Assembly (NCBI GenBank): GCA_030429735.1
Contig: JAUIET010000001.1
Coordinates: 558,001 to 622,000, forward strand
Source: Gammaproteobacteria bacterium
GTDB lineage: Bacteria > Pseudomonadota > Gammaproteobacteria > Pseudomonadales > JAUIET01
Direction of reading: 5' to 3'
DNA: 64,000 bases
This document shows positions 9,588-16,435 of this stretch, in pieces; position 1 is the stretch's first letter, and every line of letters starts with the position of its first letter. The position numbers and the translations under genes are program-made. The notes below the pieces were generated by a model that searched no databases, had not been told where the DNA came from, and saw only the letters and a program-made list of their open reading frames with translations.

Positions 9588-10973
9588 ATGCTAAGCCAAA
9601 AATACAGGCTTCTCAAAGTGGTGATAGTGAGCGGACTGCTGGCCAATAGCTTGGCATGGGCGCAGGATGACGCGGCTGAGCAAGACGCTACTGACGCCGC
9701 CCGGAAAGCTCAGAAAGCAGCCGCAGAGCTGTTACCGCTTGAAGACTTGCAAACCTTCACCAATGTTTTCGGCCAGATTCGAGCCAAGTACGTTGACGAG
9801 ATAGACGACCGCACGCTGCTCAGAAATGCCATAAAAGGCATGTTAGAAGGTCTCGACCCCCATTCAACCTACCTGGACCGCGACTCGTTCAGCGAGCTGC
9901 AGGAACACACCAGCGGTGAGTTCGGCGGTTTGGGCATGGAAGTGGGTATGGAGAATGGCTTTGTAAAAGTCATCGCACCCATTGATGACACGCCAGCCGA
10001 AAAAGCCGGCGTGATGTCCGGTGACCTGATTATCAAGCTGGACCAGCAGACGGTGAAAGGCTTAACCCTGCAAGAAGCAGTAAACCTGATGCGTGGTGTG
10101 CCCGGTTCAGAAATCGTGCTGACCATAGTTCGCGAAGGCGGCCCACCCTTTTTGCTTACTCTGAAGCGCGACATTATTGCCGTGAAATCTGTCCGCACGC
10201 GCATGCTGGAGCCTGACTATGGCTACTTACGCATTTCGCAATTTCAGGCCAATACCGGCCCTGGTGCATTAAAAGCGATCAAGAAACTTCGTGAGAAAAA
10301 CCCGGGGCTACGTGGCTTGATTCTTGACCTTAGAAATAACCCTGGTGGCGTATTGCAGGCCGCGGTTGATATTTCCGACCTGTTTGTCGAGGGCGGTACT
10401 ATTGTCTACACCCAAGGCCGCGCCAAAGAAGTTGAAACCCGTTTTTCATCCACCACCGGCGACCAAACCAATGGTTTGCCACTGGTGGTATTGGTCAATG
10501 GCGGCTCCGCCTCGGCTTCTGAAATTGTTGCCGGCGCACTGCAGGATCACCGCCGCGCTGTAATCGTAGGTACAAAGACTTTCGGTAAAGGCTCTGTACA
10601 AAGCGTATTGCCCTTGTCTGAAGAACACGGCATGAAGCTAACAACTGCTTTATATTTCACCCCTAATGGTCGATCCATTCAGGCACAGGGCATTGAGCCT
10701 GACATTATCGTCAAGCCTGCCAAGGTAACCGAGTTACAGCCCAATATATTAAGCATACGAGAAGCAGACCTTAATCGGCGGCTGGACAACGCCAATGGCA
10801 ACGCTGAAGATGCGCCAGCAGCAGAGCAGGAAGACGCGCCGTTGATCACGCGTGATAACCAGTTGGCGGAAGCGCTGAACATGCTGAAAAGCATCAGTCT
10901 GTTAAACAAACAACAGCAAAAGATAAATACCGAGGCCGTCAAGGACATGGCAGCTTCCAACTCAGGCGTGTAA
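9588..10973 (+). CDS. ctpA: S41-family C-terminal processing protease (CtpA/Prc type)
   Basis: Periplasmic serine protease that trims or degrades envelope proteins, often peptidoglycan hydrolases. From ATG 9588 it is 461 residues with a signal peptide ending near Ala-Trp-Ala, a PDZ domain (about 85-165, GLGMEVGMENGFVKVI) and an S41 catalytic domain with Ser in GGSASASEIVAGAL and Lys in TFGKGSVQ. The tail is rich in Gln/Glu/Ala. In-frame ATGs at 9570 and 9576 are possible; GGAAAG placed seven bases before 9588 favours the latter. Its position after envC fits a role in cell-wall turnover. Confidence 0.95.
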   Translation: MLSQKYRLLKVVIVSGLLANSLAWAQDDAAEQDATDAARKAQKAAAELLPLEDLQTFTNVFGQIRAKYVDEIDDRTLLRNAIKGMLEGLDPHSTYLDRDSFSELQEHTSGEFGGLGMEVGMENGFVKVIAPIDDTPAEKAGVMSGDLIIKLDQQTVKGLTLQEAVNLMRGVPGSEIVLTIVREGGPPFLLTLKRDIIAVKSVRTRMLEPDYGYLRISQFQANTGPGALKAIKKLREKNPGLRGLILDLRNNPGGVLQAAVDISDLFVEGGTIVYTQGRAKEVETRFSSTTGDQTNGLPLVVLVNGGSASASEIVAGALQDHRRAVIVGTKTFGKGSVQSVLPLSEEHGMKLTTALYFTPNGRSIQAQGIEPDIIVKPAKVTELQPNILSIREADLNRRLDNANGNAEDAPAAEQEDAPLITRDNQLAEALNMLKSISLLNKQQQKINTEAVKDMAASNSGV

Positions 10974-11017
10974 ACGCTGCCGTTTACTAAACAAGGACGA
11001 ACCGGAAACAATCCCTA

Positions 11018-11878
11018 ATGTTAGATATCAAACGGCCACGCGCATACGGACGTGCTTCTGGCCTTCAACCCAAGACTGGCTGCAGCCTGTGCCTGACCAT
11101 TGTCTTAACACTCATAGTAAGTATTGTGCCAGCCGTGAGTCTGGCGCAAGAGCCCGACGCGCCGGCTATTGTGCTGATCATTGATGACCTGGGCAATAAT
11201 CAGGAAGCCAGCCTGCGGACTGTGCAGCTGCATGGCGAACTGACATTGGGCATTCTGCCGCACACTCCGTATGCCGGGCGTATTGCCAAACTGGCTACCG
11301 CTGCAGGCAAGGAAGTAATTGTGCACGTGCCCATGAGCAGCATACACGGCATCAATACCGGGCCGGGCGGGCTAAGTGAGCAACAAAGCGAACAGAGTTT
11401 TGTTCAGGTGCTAACAGATAATCTTGGCGCAGTGCCGTACGCACGCGGCGTTAACAATCATATGGGCAGCTCACTGACTCAAAACAACGTTATGATGCAG
11501 TTATTGATGTCGGTAATCGCCGAGCGCGAGCTGTATTTCATAGACAGCCGTACGTCAGCAAAAACGGTAGCGGCCGCCACGGCTGGTCGGCACAATATCA
11601 AGCACCTGAGCCGCGACGTATTTCTGGATAACACCCCCACCCTGGACCACATACACGGCCAATTTCAACGGTTGTTACGCATGGCGCGCAAACACGGTGT
11701 TGCTGTGGCCATTGGCCACCCATATATGGCCACTTTAGACTATTTAGAGAGCGTATTGCCCACCCTGGAGGCGCTGGAGAACGTTCGCTTGATCAGCGGT
11801 AGCAAAGCCATCGCACTGCGCTACCCAGCGCTCGAAGTGGCAGACCAGCGGCTTGCCGAGCCTTTCGCCTTTCGTTAG
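11018..11878 (+). CDS. yibQ: Divergent polysaccharide deacetylase (YibQ family)
   Basis: Periplasmic protein of 286 residues with a basic N-terminus and signal/anchor helix (about 22-43), then a polysaccharide-deacetylase-like NodB fold. Visible motifs are IVLIIDDLGNN, VIVHVPMSS and GVNNHMGSSLT, with a late IGHPYMATL. The metal-binding and catalytic residues are only partly kept, as is usual in the YibQ branch, and the substrate is unknown. It closes the gpmI-envC-ctpA-yibQ cluster, suggesting a role in the cell wall. Confidence 0.9.
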   Translation: MLDIKRPRAYGRASGLQPKTGCSLCLTIVLTLIVSIVPAVSLAQEPDAPAIVLIIDDLGNNQEASLRTVQLHGELTLGILPHTPYAGRIAKLATAAGKEVIVHVPMSSIHGINTGPGGLSEQQSEQSFVQVLTDNLGAVPYARGVNNHMGSSLTQNNVMMQLLMSVIAERELYFIDSRTSAKTVAAATAGRHNIKHLSRDVFLDNTPTLDHIHGQFQRLLRMARKHGVAVAIGHPYMATLDYLESVLPTLEALENVRLISGSKAIALRYPALEVADQRLAEPFAFR

Positions 11879-11981
11879 TATTTGCTTGCGAGTTGCTCTA
11901 CCCGAGGCCAACTTTCCGTGTAATGGTTTGTAGCCATTGCCATGAAAGGTCGAGTAGAACTGCAAGATCAATGGAGAGGCT

Positions 11982-12200
11982 ATGATTACATCATCTCAAA
12001 CACTGTCGAATAATCGCGCCGGCGAGCTGGGGGGCATTCCGGAACGCAGCGAACGCTTTTTAAGCGATAACGACGAATGGTTTTTTCACACCCGCGAGGG
12101 TGCTGTTGAAGGCCCGTTTGAGAGCCAAAATCAAGCGAGCAAAGCCCTGGGTGAATTTCTGGAGTTTTTGTCGATGGCTACACCCCGGATGCCGATCTAG
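11982..12200 (+). CDS. Small DUF6316-like protein, copy 1
   Basis: 72 residues with the pattern RxGELGxIPxRSxRF-(6)-WFFxTREGxxxGPF, then a helical tail ending in FLEFL. I assign it tentatively to DUF6316, a small family of unknown function. The strong GGAGAGG ribosome site four bases before the ATG supports translation. A second copy follows after 52 bases; the two are paralogues, about half identical by eye. The conserved aromatic and glycine positions suggest a compact beta fold. No signal peptide, no membrane segment. Confidence 0.75.
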   Translation: MITSSQTLSNNRAGELGGIPERSERFLSDNDEWFFHTREGAVEGPFESQNQASKALGEFLEFLSMATPRMPI

Positions 12201-12252
12201 CAGACAGCAACTGCACTAAAAGGACCAAGACCAATAGCTTGCAGGTGCAGTA

Positions 12253-12495
12253 ATGAATTTGAATCGTGAAGGCGAGCTGGGCAACGTACCCATGCGCTCT
12301 GACCGTTTTTTCAGTGCGGATTCAGCCTGGTATTTCTCAACCAGGGAAGGCACTGCCATAGGCCCCTACGACAGCAAGCGGCTTGCCAGCCGTGGCCTGA
12401 ATGATTTTCTGGAATTTCTTGGGCTCGCCAAGCCCAAGGTTTTAGCCGCATTCTTCCGTTCGTTGGCCGGCAGCTCACTTCCACCCACCTTGTAA
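12253..12495 (+). CDS. Small DUF6316-like protein, copy 2
   Basis: 80 residues, a tandem paralogue of the preceding gene. It shares GELGNVPMRSDRFF, WYFSTREGTAIGPYDS and NDFLEFLGLA with copy 1, but has a different extended C-terminus (AAFFRSLAGSSLPPTL). AGGTG lies just before the ATG. The tail beyond about residue 62 may be non-native, because the DNA immediately downstream is a region of gene debris. Function unknown. Confidence 0.7.
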   Translation: MNLNREGELGNVPMRSDRFFSADSAWYFSTREGTAIGPYDSKRLASRGLNDFLEFLGLAKPKVLAAFFRSLAGSSLPPTL

Positions 12496-12761
12496 AAAAC
12501 CCGGGTAGCCTGTCTTCAGCGCCATCCAAACTCCCATAGTTCGCACCCAATTGTCGCAGTAGTTTCAGGCCGTGGTGCATTTGTGCGATCCCCAACAATT
12601 CCGACAAAGCTAAGTGCTTGATTTCTTTTTCTAAACCTCGGCTGGCACCAATTTTGCTGTCAATTTCAGTGTAAAACCTATGCCACAAGCCGTGTCGCAC
12701 CTTGACCTCTTTGGTTGGGCGTACGGCGGTGGTTAATACAACATGAATTATTGAGTAAAGA
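12496..12761. other. Stretch without a confident gene
   Basis: No plus-strand gene is visible. A minus-strand open frame runs through it (12847 down to 12311), with a stretch such as GLEKEIKHLALSELLGIAQMHHG that looks protein-like. However, the frame also crosses the terminator hairpin and the second DUF6316-like gene, so at most its middle could be the remnant of an unrecognised gene. Confidence 0.4.
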
Positions 12762-12796
12762 TGCTCATCGATTGTGAATCGATGGGCATTTTTTTT
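12762..12796 (+). terminator. Rho-independent terminator
   Basis: TGCTCATCGATT-GTG-AATCGATGGGCA pairs over 12 positions (one G-T) and is followed by eight T. It is a strong plus-strand terminator, about 270 bases after the small paralogues and immediately before the truncated FAD oxidoreductase. Confidence 0.85.
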
Positions 12797-12807
12797 GGTA
12801 CGAAATA

Positions 12808-13048
12808 ATGCTGGTTCAGACTTCTCAACCATTTCACGAAGTGACAACAGCTCGCAACGTGGAACAACGGCCCATCATCATTATTGGTGCTGGACCGATA
12901 GGCATGCGCCTGTATGAACAATTGATCCGGCGACACCCTCAGCAGCCGATACTCATCATGGGTAACGAGAATCGGGTACCTTATGATCGCGTGCAATTGT
13001 CATCGATGCTCGCGGGTAGCGCTCGATTTGAGGAAATTTCAGCCTCAA
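12808..13048 (+). pseudogene. Truncated FAD/NAD(P)-dependent oxidoreductase (NirB-like N-terminus)
   Basis: About 58 residues of a pyridine nucleotide-disulfide oxidoreductase are recognisable: the FAD-binding Rossmann start RPIIIIGAGPIGMRLYEQL followed by RVPYDRVQLSSMLAG, the region that in NirB-type proteins reads RPAYDRVHLSEYF. After about 13042 the frame loses similarity and overlaps a cytochrome fragment in another frame. A full protein would need over 300 more residues. This is the 5' stump left by a deletion and is probably non-functional. It differs from the intact NirB of this window, so it is not a recent duplicate of it. Confidence 0.75.
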
Positions 13049-13049
13049 A

Positions 13050-13235
13050 TTGGCGCAGAAAATGCTGCAGCTTGACTCTGACAAAACCGTGTTTCTACCG
13101 GGGCAGACCACCCACGGCCATCATCAGATAGAAATGGCCTGCGTAAGCTGTCACAACGACCACAAAGACACACCCAAGGCTGACTTCAAGCTCGGAGATG
13201 TTATGGGTGGCGTTGTAATTCGAGTGCCGATCTGA
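13050..13235 (+). pseudogene. Fragment of a multihaem c-type cytochrome
   Basis: The reading frame 13050-13235 gives a segment around KTVFLPGQTTHGHHQIE followed by ACVSCHNDHKD, containing one CxxCH haem-binding motif and histidines that could be distal ligands. This style is typical of periplasmic multihaem cytochromes. There is no signal peptide and no second CxxCH before the frame ends in VVIRVPI. The fragment joins the FAD-oxidoreductase stump at its 5' side and a cytochrome c5 tail in another frame at its 3' side, so both ends are deletion junctions. Confidence 0.65.
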
Positions 13236-13375
13236 GCGATGCGCCATTCGTACATGCACTGGAGGGCTTCTATGGACCCAAAGGCACAATGATGCCGCCT
13301 CGCGGTGGCAATGATGCTCTAAGCGACGAACAAGTTAAGGCCGCCGTGGATCACATGATTGGTTTGGTCGAGTAA
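13216..13375 (+). pseudogene. C-terminal fragment of a cytochrome c5-like protein
   Basis: In the frame ending at the TAA of 13373-13375 the sequence reads GTMMPPRGGNDALSDEQVKA, then AVDHMIGLVE. This is the classical methionine-ligand loop and final helix of short class I cytochromes (cytochrome c5). The CxxCH half is missing; upstream the frame merges into the multihaem fragment. The conserved end shows that the decay is recent enough to keep coding sense. Confidence 0.7.
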
Positions 13376-13424
13376 GGACCCACCAGTAACAAATTTCAGT
13401 TAACCGTTTGAAAAGGAAGTATTT

Positions 13425-13778
13425 ATGAATGACACGCAAATAAATCTGGTTAAAACCACTTGGGAAAGTCTGACACCCAACGCCGATAAAGTAGCTCGAC
13501 TGTTCTATTCCAATTTATTTGAGATGGAGCCAGAGTATCGAGAAATGTTTGGCACTGACATGGAGAGTCAGGGTAAAAAATTAATGATGATGCTCAACAC
13601 AGCTGTTCGCAGCCTTGATGTTATCGAGTCGGTCGTTCCGGCAGTGCAGGCATTAGGCCAACGACACGTGAAGACAGCGATTATTCGCCAGCGCCCAACG
13701 CTTCCGACACCGATACAGACTTGGTACCAATATTGCTTCACTACGCGTAAGTATATGACGCAATGGATCATACGATGA
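13425..13778 (+). pseudogene. Broken globin (bacterial haemoglobin-like), truncated after the F helix
   Basis: A good AAGGAAG site precedes ATG 13425. Residues 1-80 form a clear single-domain globin N-terminus: QINLVKTTWESLTPNADKVA, LFYSNLFEMEPEYREMF, the E helix and ALGQRHV, which should hold the proximal histidine. Directly after this the similarity stops and the frame runs on as unrelated RQRPTLPTPIQTWYQYC before ending inside cobA. Helices G and H, needed for haem binding, are absent. A frame change or deletion near 13665 is the likely cause. Globins of this type bind O2 or NO, which fits a former neighbourhood of nitrogen-oxide genes. Confidence 0.75.
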
Positions 13779-14590
13779 CGAAGATAGGGCGTGTTTCTCT
13801 GGTGGGCGCTGGCCCAGGCGACCCCGATTTACTGACACGCAAGGCATTCCAGCGACTTCAAGAAGCAGACTGGATTCTTTATGATCGACTGGTCAGTGAC
13901 GAAATACAGTCGCTGTTTCCAGCTCATTGCCGAACAGAAAGTGTTGGTAAGTGCGCGGGCAAACCTTCCATAAAACAAGTCGACATTTGTAAGCGCTTGA
14001 TTCAGCTTGCATCTTCGGGTCACACCGTGTGCAGGCTGAAAGGCGGCGACCCTTTTGTGTTCGGCCGTGGTGGCGAAGAACTGTTGGCCTTACAGGCTGA
14101 AGGGATTGAGGTAGATGTTGTACCCGGTATCACAGCCGCATTAGGCTGCGCTGCCAGCACGCAGATTCCGCTGACACATCGGGGTCTCTCTCAGGGTTTC
14201 ACCAGCATTACCGCGCATGGCGCACGCGCGCTAGATCACGATTGGCATGCCCTGGTGGCACTGCAACACACGCTGGTGTTCTATATGGGCATAGAGAGCG
14301 CCATCTTGGTGCAACGAGAATTGCTCAATGCCGGCATGGCCAGCACAATGCCAGTCGCGATTGTTGAACGTGGCACTCAAAAAAACCAGCGCGTTATCAA
14401 TGGTTGCCTGCAGGACTTGTCCGCACTGATTGTCAGGCACGACGTTGAGTCGCCCGCCTTATTAGTCATTGGTGAAGTCACCGCTCTGCCCACAGAACTC
14501 GCTCTACCCTTTGAGCAGCACTTTTCTGCTAGCGCCGGTGAACGTATCAAAACACCATCATACCAATCCGGCATCCACCACCTTTTGTAA
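13775..14590 (+). CDS. cobA: Uroporphyrinogen-III C-methyltransferase (SUMT)
   Basis: Cytoplasmic enzyme that uses two SAM to turn uroporphyrinogen III into precorrin-2, the first step toward siroheme, the prosthetic group of NirB encoded opposite. 271 residues from ATG 13775 (ATG 13763 is also in frame). Motifs are VSLVGAGPGDPDLLT (SAM loop), VGKCAGKPSIKQ, CRLKGGDPFVFGRGGEE, VVPGITAALGCAA and IPLTHRGLS. It lacks the CysG dehydrogenase/ferrochelatase domain, so later siroheme steps must be encoded elsewhere. Its 3' end overlaps the convergent FeS/membrane subunit gene by 33 bases. Confidence 0.95.
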   Translation: MTKIGRVSLVGAGPGDPDLLTRKAFQRLQEADWILYDRLVSDEIQSLFPAHCRTESVGKCAGKPSIKQVDICKRLIQLASSGHTVCRLKGGDPFVFGRGGEELLALQAEGIEVDVVPGITAALGCAASTQIPLTHRGLSQGFTSITAHGARALDHDWHALVALQHTLVFYMGIESAILVQRELLNAGMASTMPVAIVERGTQKNQRVINGCLQDLSALIVRHDVESPALLVIGEVTALPTELALPFEQHFSASAGERIKTPSYQSGIHHLL

Positions 14591-16435
14591 GCCAATTTCC
14601 CTTGCATGATCCGCGAAGCCTTTATTTCGCCAGAAAAACGCACCCGGCATCGTGGTAGGAATCACCAATACATAGAATAGCGCACGACCAAGCAGGGCCG
14701 TACAAACAATACTTAGGCTTAATAACATCCAGGCAAACAGCACCAGCGTACCACTGCCGGCACTGACGAAAACAGCCAACCCGAAATTCGCTATCATCAG
14801 CGTATTGCGCAACGCATAGGTTTTGCCAAACTCCGTGACTTGCACGTAGTGGGAAGCCGCCCCTTCGTGTTGTGCATCAGGTCGGTTGGCGTGCCGATGC
14901 GCAAGCAAGCCTGCAGCTTCCAACGCTATGCCAATGGCAATAACAATCGCCAGTGTTTTCATTACCGGCATGGCTTCAGCCACACCGTTTAGCAATAGTA
15001 CAATTGCGCCAAGTATCAACGCACCCAATGACAGGCCATTGCCTACGAAAGCGCTGGCCGTTTGCCAATGATTCCAGAATGGACGTGCAGGTATCAGGTA
15101 GCATTTGATCATGTAAAACAGACCCGCCGCGCCGCCCAGCAGCGCTAAGGTCAGCGTCGTGAATAGAAGCGGTGTCAGCGCACTTCCATCGAGAAACGCG
15201 AAACTGAACCCTGCGACGCTTTCAAGCGATGCATTCAACAGATCATTGCGCGGCAGTGACACCAAAGCAGTGATCACAGCGAACGCCATAAATATCGCAA
15301 CACCAAGCCCTTCCCGCGACACGGGCGAATAGCGAAGATTATTGAAACCTCGATAAAAGCGCATCGGCTTACCCAGATGAACCGTACTCATCAACAAACC
15401 GCCCGCCGACAACAAGAAGGCAGTAACCAGCAGAAAAGTGAACGCGTCTCCGCTCAGTACCTGTTGCAAAGCATTCACGCCTAACAATGCACCAATGGCT
15501 GGAATAAATACAAGACCAATAGCTGCCTGAGTTAACAGGGTAAATAACACCAACGGATTTTCATGCGAATACAACTTGCCCATACTCCAGGATCGTGCCT
15601 GCCCCTTTTTTGGATCAAGAACGGTCTGGTAACCATCGCCGTCAGCACTGCGTCTGTATTTGACCGGTGCGGAGTCGGTTCGGGTCATTTCATCGGGCAA
15701 CTCGTTGCGTTGCTGAAATCGAATATTCGGCTGACTAATAGACGGGTCCGGAAAGCCCGGTATTGAGGTTTTCGCCTGCGAGCGATTCTCGGGCACACTC
15801 TCAACAACACCAAAGTCCAGGGCATTACCAACACACGCAGACACACACGCAGGCTTCAGGCCCACCTCCAGACGATCCACACACATATTGCACTTGCTCA
15901 CCTGGCCTTTTACCGGATCAAGTTGTGGCGCATTGTAGGGGCATACCCAGGTGCAATACCCGCAACCGAAGCAAGTATCAGGGTCTTGCAGCACGGCACC
16001 ATACTCGGTGTGTTTGGTATAGGCATTGGTTGGGCAACCCTTGAGACATACAGGGTCATCACAATGGTTGCAGGCCATTGAGATGTTCATGCGTTGAAAA
16101 TCAGGGTAACTGCCACCTTCTACATAGCCTACCGAGCGGAACGCCAGATGGGACGGTGTTTCATTCTTTTCAGCACACGCACTTTCACAGGCGTGGCAAC
16201 CGATGCAATTGTCGGCAGTGAAGTAAAAAGCGTGCTGTTTGTTTCGATCCGGGTTTTCGCCCACAGCAGGGTTGTCATTGATGTACAAAGACTGCTCACG
16301 CGGAACGGTGTTATCGAGCAAATCGATTAAATCGATCGATCGTCCATACACATTACTGGTACATTCCGGCGCAGGACCCAGCTTTGCGTAGTCAGGCTCA
16401 GTTGGGCGAGCATCCCACAGTTGTACACCAGACAT
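14558..16435 (-). CDS. Fused DmsB-like ferredoxin and DmsC-like membrane anchor of the nitrate reductase
   Basis: 625 residues combining two proteins normally separate. Residues about 65-215 form a DmsB-type polyferredoxin with four cysteine clusters (CIGCHACESAC, CNHCDDPVCLKGCP, CFGCGYCTWVCP, CNMCVDRL plus CVSAC) for four Fe-S centres. Residues about 280-625 form a DmsC/YnfH-type anchor with about eight transmembrane helices. It starts with TGATG overlap on the nasA stop, so it is almost certainly the electron-supply subunit of NasA. Inference: electrons may come from the quinol pool rather than from NAD(P)H or ferredoxin. No twin-arginine signal is present, so the Fe-S domain is probably cytoplasmic. 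Confidence 0.88.
   Translation of the reverse strand: MSGVQLWDARPTEPDYAKLGPAPECTSNVYGRSIDLIDLLDNTVPREQSLYINDNPAVGENPDRNKQHAFYFTADNCIGCHACESACAEKNETPSHLAFRSVGYVEGGSYPDFQRMNISMACNHCDDPVCLKGCPTNAYTKHTEYGAVLQDPDTCFGCGYCTWVCPYNAPQLDPVKGQVSKCNMCVDRLEVGLKPACVSACVGNALDFGVVESVPENRSQAKTSIPGFPDPSISQPNIRFQQRNELPDEMTRTDSAPVKYRRSADGDGYQTVLDPKKGQARSWSMGKLYSHENPLVLFTLLTQAAIGLVFIPAIGALLGVNALQQVLSGDAFTFLLVTAFLLSAGGLLMSTVHLGKPMRFYRGFNNLRYSPVSREGLGVAIFMAFAVITALVSLPRNDLLNASLESVAGFSFAFLDGSALTPLLFTTLTLALLGGAAGLFYMIKCYLIPARPFWNHWQTASAFVGNGLSLGALILGAIVLLLNGVAEAMPVMKTLAIVIAIGIALEAAGLLAHRHANRPDAQHEGAASHYVQVTEFGKTYALRNTLMIANFGLAVFVSAGSGTLVLFAWMLLSLSIVCTALLGRALFYVLVIPTTMPGAFFWRNKGFADHAREIGLQKVVDAGLV

Noticed and set aside
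12311-12847. 178-residue minus-strand frame as a gene
   Set aside because: It runs antisense through the second DUF6316-like gene and through a strong plus-strand terminator; only its middle looks protein-like and no family was recognised.
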